64,000 nucleotides of DNA from Streptomyces spiroverticillatus (GTDB taxonomy: Bacteria > Actinomycetota > Actinomycetes > Streptomycetales > Streptomycetaceae), in assembly GCA_014650415.1 (NCBI GenBank), contig BMUX01000001.1, forward strand, positions 558,001-622,000, in the 5' to 3' direction. The position numbers and the translations under genes were made by a program. The notes under the pieces are model-generated. The model searched no databases. It was not told the DNA's origin and saw only the letters and a list, made by a program, of their open reading frames with translations. Shown piece after piece: positions 18,314 through 26,859 of this stretch. Each line of letters begins with the position of its first letter. The first letter of the stretch is position 1.

Positions 18314-19446
18314 GCGGTCACCTCGCGGCAGGCGCGGTAGAAGTCCTTCCAGCCGTCGCGCTCGCGGACGACCGTCTCCAGGTACTCCTGCCAGATGACC
18401 CGGTCGGCGGCCGGGTCGCGGACGACTGCGCCGAGGATGCCGGCGGCGACGTCGCCCGAGCGCAGCACGCCGTCGCCGAAGTGGGCGGCGAGGGCGAGGC
18501 CGCCGGTGACGACGGAGATCGCCTCGGCCGTGGAGAGCGTCCCGGAGGGCGACTTGAGCTTCGTACGACCGTCGGCGGTGACGCCGGAGCGCAGCTCGCG
18601 GAAGACGGTGACGACGCGGCGGATCTCGTCGATGGCGTCCGTGCCGGCGGGCAGGTCGAGGGAGCGGCCCAGTTGGTCGACGCGCCGGGAAACGATGTCG
18701 ACCTCGTCCTCCGCGGTCGCGGGCAGCGGCAGCACGACCGTGTTGAACCGGCGGCGGAGCGCGCTGGAGAGGTCGTTGACGCCGCGGTCGCGGTCGTTGG
18801 CGGTGGCGATGAGGTTGAAGCCGGAGACGGCCTGGCACTCCTGGCCCAGCTCCGGTATCGGCAGGGTCTTCTCGGACAGGATCGTGATCAGGGTGTCCTG
18901 GACGTCCGCCGGGATGCGGGTCAGCTCCTCGACGCGGGCGGTCATGCCCTCGGACATGGCCCGCATGACGGGGCTGGGCACGAGGGCGTCACGGCTGGGG
19001 CCGTGGGCGAGGAGCTGCGCGTAGTTCCACCCGTACCGGATGGCTTCCTCGGGGGTGCCCGCCGTGCCCTGGACGAGCAGGGTGGAGTCGCCGCTGACGG
19101 CGGCGGCCAGGTGCTCGGAGACCCAGGTCTTGGCGGTGCCGGGAACGCCGAGGAGGAGCAGGGCGCGGTCGGTGGCGAGCGTGGTGACGGCGACCTCGAC
19201 GATCCGGCGCGGGCCCACGTACTTCGGGGTGATCACCGTGCCGTCGGGCAGCGTGCCGCCGAGGAGATAGGTGGCGACGGCCCACGGCGAGAGCTTCCAG
19301 CGGGCGGGCCGCGGCCGGTCGTCGGCCGCGGCCAGCGCCTTGAGTTCGTGCGCGAACGCGTCCTCCGCGTGCGGCCGCAGGGCCGCCGCGAAGTCTGCGG
19401 GATCCGCCCCCGCGGCGGAATTCAGGTCGGTGGCAGGCGTGGTCAT
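18310..19446 (-). CDS. MoxR-family AAA+ ATPase
   Basis: A 378-residue AAA+ ATPase, probably a chaperone-like remodeller acting with the VWA and DUF5682-like proteins encoded downstream with 4-base overlaps. Walker A is GVPGTAKT (100-107). A divergent Walker B/sensor region includes RVEELTR (171-177) and LPIPELGQE. Sensor 1 is LIATANDRD (Asn217), and the arginine finger region is LRRRFN. The C-terminal lid is helical. A GGAGGGGGA ribosome site precedes the ATG at 19446. A promoter-like element at 19482-19504 suggests DNA-damage control. Confidence 0.95.
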   Translation of the reverse strand: MTTPATDLNSAAGADPADFAAALRPHAEDAFAHELKALAAADDRPRPARWKLSPWAVATYLLGGTLPDGTVITPKYVGPRRIVEVAVTTLATDRALLLLGVPGTAKTWVSEHLAAAVSGDSTLLVQGTAGTPEEAIRYGWNYAQLLAHGPSRDALVPSPVMRAMSEGMTARVEELTRIPADVQDTLITILSEKTLPIPELGQECQAVSGFNLIATANDRDRGVNDLSSALRRRFNTVVLPLPATAEDEVDIVSRRVDQLGRSLDLPAGTDAIDEIRRVVTVFRELRSGVTADGRTKLKSPSGTLSTAEAISVVTGGLALAAHFGDGVLRSGDVAAGILGAVVRDPAADRVIWQEYLETVVRERDGWKDFYRACREVTA

Positions 19447-19481
19447 GGAATCCCCCTCCAGATTTCCCGGATGTGGTTCCC

Positions 19482-19504
19482 ACGGTGCACCATGCCACTG
19501 ACAA
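19482..19504 (-). promoter_or_regulatory. Putative RecA-independent DNA-damage (PafBC-type) promoter of the MoxR operon
   Basis: Minus strand: TTGTCAGTG, then 8 nt, then CACCGT. The first part matches the RecA-NDp consensus TTGTCRGTG-N8-TANNNT exactly. The -10 hexamer differs at its first base (C for T). It lies 35 nt before the MoxR start codon, which has its own ribosome site. Confidence 0.65.
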
Positions 19505-19550
19505 TCAAGCGTCCGTGCAGGTCAGAGGCCCAACTGGCAGGCCCGGGGGG

Positions 19551-20015
19551 CTACTTGCCGACCGGTGCGGCAGCGATGCAGCCGCCGGTCAGGACCTTGT
19601 CGCCGGTGGCCTCGGCGAGGACCTTGCCCTTGTGCAGGACCTTGCACTTCAGGTCCGGGCTCGCGTTCAGTTCCATGGTCGTGGGCACGACGGCGGGCGG
19701 CATGATGCCCTTCAGCGTGACCGTCTTCGTCCACGGGAGCTTCGGCTTGGTGTCCTTGGTCAGCAGCGGCTCCAGGGCGGTGCCCTTGCCGGCGTGGTAG
19801 CCGATCTGGTTGATCCCGCTGCCGCTGACCTCGTACGTCACCTCATAGGTGTCCTTCACGGCCTTGTCGACCTGGTCGATGGCCTTGTCCGTGCCTTCGG
19901 ACGCGACGGACTTCGCGGCATCCTTCGCCTCCTGGCAGGCCGTGAGGCCGAGGAAGAGTCCTGCGACGGCGGCGGCACAGAGGGCAGTGCGGGCGGTACG
20001 AGTGGTGCGGGTCAT
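19551..20015 (-). CDS. MmpS-like lipoprotein
   Basis: A 154-residue secreted lipoprotein. The signal peptide ends in the lipobox LTAC (LFLGLTACQEAKD), so Cys should be lipidated and the protein held on the outer face of the membrane. A short polar helix follows, then a beta-rich domain with VTYEVSGSGINQIGYHAG and LPWTKTVTLKG. This matches the MmpS family pattern (VTYEVTG...Y...LPW), whose members assist MmpL transporters; no MmpL gene is nearby. The ATG at 20015 has GGGGGGAT upstream. It lies between the two divergent arms of the MoxR/SWIM system but reads with the MoxR arm. Confidence 0.8.
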   Translation of the reverse strand: MTRTTRTARTALCAAAVAGLFLGLTACQEAKDAAKSVASEGTDKAIDQVDKAVKDTYEVTYEVSGSGINQIGYHAGKGTALEPLLTKDTKPKLPWTKTVTLKGIMPPAVVPTTMELNASPDLKCKVLHKGKVLAEATGDKVLTGGCIAAAPVGK

Positions 20016-20114
20016 TGCGGGATCCCCCCGGATCGGTGATGTCGGAGCTCGCACAGAAGCGCAAAGAGATGGCAAAGTCAAACTGATCTTCAGCAGAATC
20101 GCAGGTCAGGGCGA

Positions 20115-20137
20115 TTGTCAGTGGTGGCCTCTACCGT
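20115..20137 (+). promoter_or_regulatory. RecA-independent DNA-damage (PafBC-type) promoter of the SWIM operon
   Basis: TTGTCAGTG (20115-20123), 8 nt, TACCGT (20132-20137): a full match to TTGTCRGTG-N8-TANNNT. The ATG of the SWIM gene follows the -10 hexamer by 7 nt, so transcription probably starts at the start codon (leaderless mRNA). Confidence 0.8.
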
Positions 20138-20144
20138 CGGAGAC

Positions 20145-21518
20145 ATGAATCAGCTGGGGGTGCGCTGGACGGCGGATCAGGTGCTGGCACTGGCTCCTGA
20201 CGCCGCCTCACGCAAAGCGGGAAGCAGGCTCGGCTCGTCCGGGCCGTGGTCGGACGCGGGGTGCGACGACGCGGGTGCGCTGTGGGGACTGTGCAAGGGC
20301 AGCGGCAGCAGGCCGTACCGGACCGTCGTGGACCTGGCGGGCGCGGGCACGGCCTCCACGTGCAGTTGCCCGAGCAGGAAGTTCCCCTGCAAGCACGCGC
20401 TGGGGCTGCTGCTGCTCTGGGCTGCGGAGGATCCGGTCGTACGGGCGGGCACGGAGCCCGCCGAGTGGGCCGGGGAGTGGGTCCGGGGCCGCCGGGAGCG
20501 GGCGGAGGCCCAGAAGGAGGGGGCGACCGCCGAGCCGGGAGGGGCTCCGGCGGAGAAGACCGCCGGTCCCGAGGCGGCCCGACGGCGGGCCGAGCGCCGG
20601 GCTGCCCGGATCGAGGCGGGCGCCTCGGAGCTGGAGCAGCGCCTCACGGACCTGCTGCGCGGCGGCCTGGCCGCCGCGGAGCGCGAGGGGTACGGGTACT
20701 GGGAGGAGACGGCCGCCCGCATGGTGGACGCCCAGGCGCCCGGACTGGCCGCCCGGGTGCGGGAGTTGGGGTCGATACCGTCCTCCGGCCCCGGCTGGCC
20801 GGTGCGCCTGCTGGAGGAGTGCGCGCTGCTGCACCTGCTCGACGGGGCGTGGCTGGGCCGCGCCCGCCTCCCCGCCGACCTCGCCACGACGGTACGCACC
20901 CGGGTCGGCCTGCCGTCCGCGCCGGCCGGACCCGCGGTGCACGACAGCTGGCTGGTCCTCGCCCAGTACGACCAGTCCGACGGGAAGGTCACCACGCGCC
21001 GCATCTGGCTGTACGGACAGGGCACGGGCCGCACGGCGCTGGTGCTGTCCTTCGGGGCGGCGGGACGGGCACCCGAGATCTCCCTGCCCGTCGGGCTCGC
21101 CGTCGACGCGGAGGTGCTGCCGCACGGCGGTGCGGGCCAGTTGAGGGCCACGCTCGGGGAGCGCTTCGGGGCACCGCACGCGGGAGGCGCCCTGCCGCAG
21201 GGCGGCGGGGTGACACAGGCGCTGGAGGCGTACGGGCGGGCGCTGCGGGAGGATCCGTGGCTGGATTTCGTGCCGGTGACGTTGGGCGGAGTGGTGCCGG
21301 TGCGGGCTCCGGACGGGGAGGGGTGGCAACTGGTGGATGCGGACGGACGGTTGGCGCTTCCGGTGGCGTCGGCGGCGGTGGGCAGACCCGGGCTGTGGAA
21401 GCTGGCCGCGCTTTCCGGCGGGGGGCCGGTGGCCGTCTTCGGGGAGTGCGGGCACGGGGGCTTCCAGCCGTTGGCGGCGTGGGGGCCGGGGTCCGGCGAG
21501 CCGATAGCACTGGCGTGA
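20145..21518 (+). CDS. SWIM zinc-finger protein
   Basis: A 457-residue protein. The SWIM motif CSCPSRKFPCKH (Cys73, Cys75, Cys82, His84; CxCx6CxH) lies after an N-terminal segment typical of these proteins and should bind zinc and DNA or protein. A charged helix (RRRAERRAARIEAGASELEQ) and a C-terminal domain rich in beta strands follow (VHDSWLVLAQYDQSDGKV, DPWLDFVPVTLGG). The ATG at 20145 fits a leaderless transcript from the promoter at 20115-20137. The DUF5691-like gene begins 75 nt downstream. It is divergent from the MoxR operon and likely part of the same system. Confidence 0.92.
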   Translation: MNQLGVRWTADQVLALAPDAASRKAGSRLGSSGPWSDAGCDDAGALWGLCKGSGSRPYRTVVDLAGAGTASTCSCPSRKFPCKHALGLLLLWAAEDPVVRAGTEPAEWAGEWVRGRRERAEAQKEGATAEPGGAPAEKTAGPEAARRRAERRAARIEAGASELEQRLTDLLRGGLAAAEREGYGYWEETAARMVDAQAPGLAARVRELGSIPSSGPGWPVRLLEECALLHLLDGAWLGRARLPADLATTVRTRVGLPSAPAGPAVHDSWLVLAQYDQSDGKVTTRRIWLYGQGTGRTALVLSFGAAGRAPEISLPVGLAVDAEVLPHGGAGQLRATLGERFGAPHAGGALPQGGGVTQALEAYGRALREDPWLDFVPVTLGGVVPVRAPDGEGWQLVDADGRLALPVASAAVGRPGLWKLAALSGGGPVAVFGECGHGGFQPLAAWGPGSGEPIALA

Positions 21519-21593
21519 GGGGGTGTCCCCCAGCCCCCCCTGCCCGCACCTCCCATTCCGGCCCGACCGGGCACCGTTCGAGAAGGGACACCG

Positions 21594-23189
21594 ATGAGTA
21601 CTGTCACTCCTCCTCCCGCCTGGGAAGAGCAGGTCACCACCGCCCTCCTGGGCACCGACCGCCGCCCCTTCCCCGCGCAGGAGCCCGCCCTCGCCCTGCT
21701 GGATGCCGCCGCCGTGCACACCGTGCGGCGGCGGGCCGGGCTCATGCCCGCTGTTGCGGGCGAGCTGCCCGAGCCCGCACCGGAGGACGGGCGGGGGCCG
21801 CTGCCGGAGCCTGCCCGGCGCAGGCTGGCCGTGTTGTTGGCCGATCGGGCGGCACCGGCCCAGTCCGGTGGGCGACGGGGCAGTGCACCCGATCTGACGG
21901 AGCTGTTGCCGCAGTGGCTGGCCACCGCCAACGCGCACCGGTACCGGGCTCCGGCGGACCTGCTGCCCGCACTCCTGGACGCCGCCCGGGCGCGTACCGA
22001 TCTGCGGCCCCAGGCACTGGAGTTCGCCGGGGCACGCGGGCTCTGGCTGGCCCGGCTCAACCCGGAGTGGAAGTACGCGCTGCGCGGGACGTCGGGCGCG
22101 GCGGCGCTGCCCGACGTGCAGGACGCAAAGGCGGTGCGGGCCCTGTGGGAGGAGGGGCTGTTCGCCGAACGGGTGGGGCTGCTCGGCGCGGTGCGGGCCG
22201 CCGACCCGGCCGCCGCGCTCGCCCTGCTCTCCGGCACCTGGGCCACGGAGCGGGCCGAGGACCGGCTGATGTTCCTGGACTCCCTGCGGACCGGGCTGAG
22301 CGCCGCCGACGAGGAGTTCCTGGAGCAGGCGCTCGCCGACCGCAGCCGCAATGTCCGCGCGGTCGCGGCGGAGCTGCTCTCGGCGCTCCCGGCCTCGGCG
22401 TTCGCCGCGCGGATGGCGGCGCGGGCGACGTCCTGCGTGAGCCCGGACCGTACGGGCACGCTCGGCGGGATCGTGGTGGAGGCCCCGCACGAGTGCGACG
22501 CGGCGATGCAGCGGGACGGCGTGGTCGCCAAGCCCCCGGCGGGGCGGGGTGAACGGTCTTGGTGGCTCGGCCAGTTGGTGGAGTCGGCACCCCTGTCCGC
22601 CTGGTCGCCGCGGCTGAACGGCCGTACCCCGCAGGAGATCGCCGCGCTGCCGGTGGCGGACGGCTGGGGGGAGGAACTGCACGCGGCGTGGTGCCGGGCG
22701 GCGATACGGCAGGGGGACGCACCGTGGGCGCGGGCCCTGCTCGGCGCGCCGTCGGTGCCGCCGGAGGCGGGGACGGGCACGGCGTCGCTCGCCGAACGGG
22801 CGAAGCTGCTGGCGACGCTGCCGGACGGGGAACGGGCGGACTGGGTGGCCGATTTCGTGTCGGCGCACGGGCTGTCGGAGGCGTTCCAGCTGTTGGGGGT
22901 GTGCGTGGTGCCGTGGTCGCAGGCGCTGGGGCGGGCGGTCGTCGACGCGCTGGACATCGCGCGGGACGCGGGGAGTTATCCGTGGAGCTTCAGTGGGGTG
23001 ATGGGGCTGGCGGAGAGGTGCCTCGATCCGGGCGAGGCGGACCGGCTGGAGATCCTGACGACGACTCCGGCGGAGGCGGAGGGGGCGTCGCCCGGTGCGG
23101 GGGGCTACTGGTCGGAGGCCTTCCAGCGGCTGGTCGGGACGTTGAGGCTGCGGGCGGCGATGGTGAGGGAGTTGGCGGGCGAGGCGTAG
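21594..23189 (+). CDS. DUF5691-like helical-repeat protein
   Basis: A 531-residue protein of unknown activity. The N-terminus (PAWEEQVTTALLGTDRRPFP) is characteristic of the DUF5691 proteins I know from MoxR/SWIM neighbourhoods. The rest is Ala/Leu-rich and likely alpha-helical (HEAT-like), including EEFLEQALADRSRNVRAVAA and ELLSALPASAFAARM. It has no signal peptide or membrane segment. The ATG at 21594 follows AGAAGGGA. It is co-oriented with the SWIM gene and probably in one operon. A GC-rich repeat element lies ~80 bp beyond its stop. Confidence 0.8.
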   Translation: MSTVTPPPAWEEQVTTALLGTDRRPFPAQEPALALLDAAAVHTVRRRAGLMPAVAGELPEPAPEDGRGPLPEPARRRLAVLLADRAAPAQSGGRRGSAPDLTELLPQWLATANAHRYRAPADLLPALLDAARARTDLRPQALEFAGARGLWLARLNPEWKYALRGTSGAAALPDVQDAKAVRALWEEGLFAERVGLLGAVRAADPAAALALLSGTWATERAEDRLMFLDSLRTGLSAADEEFLEQALADRSRNVRAVAAELLSALPASAFAARMAARATSCVSPDRTGTLGGIVVEAPHECDAAMQRDGVVAKPPAGRGERSWWLGQLVESAPLSAWSPRLNGRTPQEIAALPVADGWGEELHAAWCRAAIRQGDAPWARALLGAPSVPPEAGTGTASLAERAKLLATLPDGERADWVADFVSAHGLSEAFQLLGVCVVPWSQALGRAVVDALDIARDAGSYPWSFSGVMGLAERCLDPGEADRLEILTTTPAEAEGASPGAGGYWSEAFQRLVGTLRLRAAMVRELAGEA

Positions 23190-23270
23190 GCCCGGGGCAC
23201 CGGTGCCGGGCGCGCCCGGTGTCGGGGGTGCGGGCAGGGGCCGGTGCCGGGGCGGGCCCGGATCGGGCGG

Positions 23271-23331
23271 GCCGCCCCCTTGCCCGCCCGTTCCGCCCCC
23301 GGGGGGCGGCCCCGCCGCCCAAGGGAGCTAC
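23271..23331 (-). repeat. 61-bp GC-rich repeat element, copy B (intergenic)
   Basis: The reverse complement matches 10982-11042 at 60 of 61 positions. A second partial unit follows to about 23372 (AGCCCCCTTGGGCG words on the minus strand). It lies between two convergent stops (23189 and 23379) and can form strong hairpins, so it may also end transcription. Confidence 0.85.
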
Positions 23332-23378
23332 GGAGAAGGGGAGGGGGCGACGCCCAAGGGGGCTACCGAACAAGCCCC

Positions 23379-23789
23379 CTACGCCCCCGCCGGCTGCCGC
23401 ACGTTCGCCCGGACCCAGTCCACGATCGCCGTCGTCGTCGCGCCCGGGGTGAAGATCTCGGCGACGCCCTTCGCCTTCAGCGGCGCGATGTCCTCCTCCG
23501 GGATGATCCCCCCGCCGAACACCTTGATGTCCGCCGCGTCCCGCTCCTTCAACAGGTCGATGACCTTCACGAAGAGCGTGTTGTGCGCGCCCGACAGGAT
23601 CGACATGCCGATCGCGTCCGCATCCTCCTGGATCGCGGTGTCGACGATCTGCTCCGGCGTCTGGTGCAGACCCGTGTAGATGACCTCCATGCCCGCGTCG
23701 CGCAGCGCCCGCGCGATGACCTTGGCACCCCGGTCGTGCCCGTCGAGCCCCGGCTTCGCCACCACCACACGGATCGGACCCGTAACACC
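23379..23789 (-). CDS. icmB: Cobalamin-binding small subunit of isobutyryl-CoA mutase type
   Basis: A 136-residue cobalamin-binding domain protein, the length of known stand-alone IcmB subunits. Motifs: DGHDRG (the D-x-H-x-x-G cobalamin base-off motif, Asp17/His19/Gly22), SILSGAHN and [10 protein letters not shown]. With a separate large subunit, not encoded here, it should interconvert isobutyryl-CoA and n-butyryl-CoA for fatty-acid and polyketide precursors. ATG 23789 has GGGAGG 9 nt upstream, which excludes the longer reading. A methylmalonyl-CoA mutase-like partner cannot be ruled out. Confidence 0.9.
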   Translation of the reverse strand, partial: GVTGPIRVVVAKPGLDGHDRGAKVIARALRDAGMEVIYTGLHQTPEQIVDTAIQEDADAIGMSILSGAHNTLFVKVIDLLKERDAADIKVFGGGIIPEEDIAPLKAKGVAEIFTPGATTTAIVDWVRANVRQPAGA

Positions 23790-24190
23790 CATCGCTGCTG
23801 CCTCCCAGTACGCACCGCGCCGCCGTTGGCGCAACGTCCCCGCCCCAGGAGGAGCAGGGAAGTGAACGAACGTTATCCACAGCATCCCGCACGCCGCCGT
23901 TTCGCGGTGGAGACAGAGGGGGAAATCACACGTTGGGAAAACGTTCGCTGTGCGTCGCACCCGCCTCAGCCAACGCCGCGCCCCGGGAGGTCAGGAACCC
24001 GGGAGCAGCAGCCACGACGGGACCGTCGCACGGGGAGCCGCAACGAGGTCGCCGCACCACCGCGCCGTCAGCCGCACGGCACGGTGGTGCGGCCCACTCT
24101 TTTTCTTCACCGGACCTCATCACGGCACCCCATGAGGGCACACGGGGGACAGGGCCGTCCCCCCGCGTGCCGTTCGGGAGGTCGGCCACC
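23790..24190. other. Divergent intergenic region icmB / lipase
   Basis: 401 nt without a gene. It should contain divergent promoters. One DnaA-box-like word (TTATCCACA, 23873-23881) is present, which I take as chance. I saw no riboswitch. Confidence 0.5.
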
Positions 24191-25015
24191 ATGAGAATTC
24201 CGCCACTGCCCTTCGCTCCCCTCCTTCCCCTGCTGCGCGCCACCGTCCTGGAACTGGCGGTTCTTTTCGGGCATTTGATGCTCTATCCGGCCGGAATGCG
24301 CCCCGAGCAGCTCTCCCCCACCGGAGCAGCACACCCCGACCCCGACCTCGAAGAGCCGGCGCTCCTGGCCACCGCCCAGGACCGTCCGCCCGTCGTCCTG
24401 CTGCACGGCTTCGTCGACAACCGCTCCGTGTTCGTGCTGCTGCGCCGCTCGCTGGCCCGGCACGGCTGGCGCCATCTGACCTCGCTCAACTACTCCCCCC
24501 TGACCTGCGACCTGCGCACCGCCGCCGAACTCCTCGCCCGCCACATCGAGGACATCTGCGCGCGGACGGGACACACCCGGGTCGACGTGGTCGGGCACAG
24601 CCTGGGCGGTCTGATCGCGCGCTATTACACGCAGCGGCTCGGCGGCGACACGCGCGTGCGCACACTCGTCACTCTCGGAACTCCGCACGAAGGCACCCGC
24701 ATCGCCCCGCCGATGAGCGCGCACCCCCTCGTGCGGCAGATGCGGCCGGGCTCTTCGGTGATCGCGGAACTCGCCCTTCCCGCCCCGGGTTGCCGGACTC
24801 GATTCGTGAGTTTCTGGAGCGACCTTGATCAGATAATGGTTCCGGTGGAAACGGCCCGCATCCACCATCCCGATCTCGTCTCGGAAAACGTGCAGGTCAG
24901 CGGCATCGGGCATCTCGCCCTGCCGGTGCATCCCGCAGTCGCCGCCAAGATCCGGCAGGTATTGCAGACCTCGGGCGCCGCCGACACGACCGCCGCCGGC
25001 GTCTCCGTGGCGTAA
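24191..25015 (+). CDS. Alpha/beta-hydrolase, lipase/esterase
   Basis: A 274-residue hydrolase. The N-terminal ~35 residues are hydrophobic (LLPLLRATVLELAVLFGHLM), acting as a signal anchor or uncleaved export signal. The catalytic core has PPVVLLHGFVDN (oxyanion region) and the nucleophile elbow GHSLGG (Ser137), with TLGTPHEGT as in bacterial lipases. The likely acid is Asp in SDLDQIMVP and the His is in GIGHLALP. The ATG at 24191 has GGGAGG 9 nt upstream. It probably acts on acyl esters at or outside the membrane. The following M23 gene begins 270 nt later. Confidence 0.88.
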   Translation: MRIPPLPFAPLLPLLRATVLELAVLFGHLMLYPAGMRPEQLSPTGAAHPDPDLEEPALLATAQDRPPVVLLHGFVDNRSVFVLLRRSLARHGWRHLTSLNYSPLTCDLRTAAELLARHIEDICARTGHTRVDVVGHSLGGLIARYYTQRLGGDTRVRTLVTLGTPHEGTRIAPPMSAHPLVRQMRPGSSVIAELALPAPGCRTRFVSFWSDLDQIMVPVETARIHHPDLVSENVQVSGIGHLALPVHPAVAAKIRQVLQTSGAADTTAAGVSVA

Positions 25016-25284
25016 CCCCCGGAGGTAAACACCCAGACGAGTGCGCAGAGTGTGAATGTGCCGTGATCAAGGCCTTGCATTCCTCGAACAATCGCCGAAC
25101 GCAGCGCCAAACCCATGCCCGCCGTCCGCCAAAAGGCGGCTGAATGCCCGTTTCCTGATTGCTCAAAACCTGCCGGAGATTGTCGCCGCCGCATACCGCC
25201 GGGTACAGTCGCGCCACTGCTTTCACTCTGGGTGCTCATGGCACCCGGGAAACAGGTCCTGCTGCCGAGGCGAGAGAGACGTTG

Positions 25285-26853
25285 GTGAACGACCAGCAAC
25301 CCCACGCCGGGTACGACACGTACCCCTCCGGCAGCTTCGGCACCGACCCGCTCCACGGCGGTCCGTCCGGCACTGCCGACCACAGCGGCCAGTACGACAG
25401 CACCCAGTGGGACACCGGCTCGCACCAGGACCTCACCGCCGGGTACGACGCGTACGGCGCACATACCCCGCAGCAGGGCTACGACACCACGGGTACGTGG
25501 ACGAACCTGGCGGACATTCCGGCGCAGGGCGGCCCCGTCTCGTACGACACGCAGAGTTACCAGGCCGACGCCATGGCGACCGGCCAGTGGGACGCCACCG
25601 CGTGGAGCGAGGCGAACCAGGTGCACCAGGTCCACCAGGGCGCCTTCGAGACCGGCCAGTTCGACGCGACGCAGTTCCAGACCGGCCAGTTCGAGACGGG
25701 CCAGTTCGAGACGGGCCAGTTCGAGACGGGCCATTTCGAGACAGGTCATCTCAGCACGGAGCACCTCGACACCAGCCAGTCCCACCAGACCGGCCAGTTC
25801 GACACCGGTCACCCGGACGCCCCGCAGTTCGCCTACTCCGCCGATTCCTCCTCCGGGGACCAGTGGCAGCCGTACGATCCCAGCCCGGAGTCCGGCGCCT
25901 TCGACGCCACCGCCTGGAACACCGGCCACGACACCCACGAGGCCCACGACACCCCGGACTCCCCCCACACCCTCACCGGTGAAACGGACGTCCACACCAC
26001 CGAGTTCCCGGTGATCAGCCCCCGCGCCCACGACGAGGCCGACGCCGGTCCGGGCCCCGAGCCGGAACCCGCGGCGGCCGGCCCCCGCGCCGCCCGCCGA
26101 GCCCCCGCGGACCGCGGCCGCCGCCGCACCCCCGCCAAGCGCTCCGCCCTCTTCACCGTCGCCGTGCCCTCCGCCTGTGTCATGGGCGTCGCAGGAATCG
26201 CCGCCGCCTCCGTCAGCGGGGTCGCGGGCGCCGACGAGTCGAAGAAGCCGACGGCCATGACGGTCGCCGACCCGTCGACGGTGAAGCCCGTCGCCGTCAA
26301 CAACAAGCTCGACACCATGGCCGCCGGACTGAGCGCCGACGCCCGCGACTTCGGCGACCGCGCCAGCCGTACGCAGGAGCGCATCGACCTCAAGGAACGC
26401 CAGGACGCCGAGAAGAAGCGCAAGGCCGAGGAGGCCGCCCGCAAGGAGGCGGCCCGCCCGAAGTACGTCCTGCCGGTCAAGCAGCACGGACTCAGCGCGT
26501 ACTACGGCCAGGCGGGCGTCAACTGGGCGGCCGTGCACACCGGCATCGACTTCCCCGTAGACCTCGGCACCCCGGTGATGGCGGCGACCGACGGCACGGT
26601 CAGCTACCAGTACAACAGCGCGTACGGAAACATGATGAAGGTCGTCTCGCCGAAGGGCGTGGAGACCTGGTACTGCCACCTCTCCCGTACCAAGATGCGC
26701 TCCGGCACGGTCAAGGCGGGCGACGTCATCGGCTACGCGGGCGACTCCGGCAACTCCACGGGTGCGCACCTGCACTTCGAGGTCCGCCCGGGCGGCGGCT
26801 CGGCCGTCGACCCGCTGGCCTGGCTCCGCAGCCACGGCCTGGACCCGACGTAA
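25285..26853 (+). CDS. M23-type peptidoglycan endopeptidase with repetitive cytoplasmic N-terminus
   Basis: A 522-residue protein. The first ~270 residues are acidic and polar, with Thr/Gly/Gln/His repeats, including five near-perfect FETGQ-type units (25681-25752). A basic stretch (RRAPADRGRRRTPAKRS) precedes one hydrophobic segment (ALFTVAVPSACVMGVAGIAA), then a coiled-coil-like charged region (KERQDAEKKRKAEEAARKEA). The C-terminal M23 domain has HTGIDFPVDLGTPV and HLHFEVRP, the zinc-binding His/Asp sites, and should cut peptide cross-bridges. Start GTG 25285 is chosen near the repetitive N-terminus; TTG 25282 is adjacent. A perfect 6-bp hairpin (25230-25246) lies in the leader. Confidence 0.87.
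   Translation: MNDQQPHAGYDTYPSGSFGTDPLHGGPSGTADHSGQYDSTQWDTGSHQDLTAGYDAYGAHTPQQGYDTTGTWTNLADIPAQGGPVSYDTQSYQADAMATGQWDATAWSEANQVHQVHQGAFETGQFDATQFQTGQFETGQFETGQFETGHFETGHLSTEHLDTSQSHQTGQFDTGHPDAPQFAYSADSSSGDQWQPYDPSPESGAFDATAWNTGHDTHEAHDTPDSPHTLTGETDVHTTEFPVISPRAHDEADAGPGPEPEPAAAGPRAARRAPADRGRRRTPAKRSALFTVAVPSACVMGVAGIAAASVSGVAGADESKKPTAMTVADPSTVKPVAVNNKLDTMAAGLSADARDFGDRASRTQERIDLKERQDAEKKRKAEEAARKEAARPKYVLPVKQHGLSAYYGQAGVNWAAVHTGIDFPVDLGTPVMAATDGTVSYQYNSAYGNMMKVVSPKGVETWYCHLSRTKMRSGTVKAGDVIGYAGDSGNSTGAHLHFEVRPGGGSAVDPLAWLRSHGLDPT
25681..25752 (+). repeat. 15-bp in-frame tandem repeat (TGQFE units)
   Basis: About five copies of a 15-bp unit (ACGGGCCAGTTCGAG and variants) run in frame in the M23 peptidase N-terminus. 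The last copies drift to GGCCATTTC and GGTCATCTC. Confidence 0.85.
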
Positions 26854-26859
26854 GGCACG

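Noticed and set aside
23873..23881. DnaA-box-like TTATCCACA
   Set aside because: A single box without cluster or AT-rich unwinding region is not an origin.
25016..25284. A second ydaO riboswitch before the M23 peptidase
   Set aside because: The family often controls such genes in Streptomyces, but the conserved GGGGTGAATC and AGCTAACCCGGTAGGC blocks are absent here.
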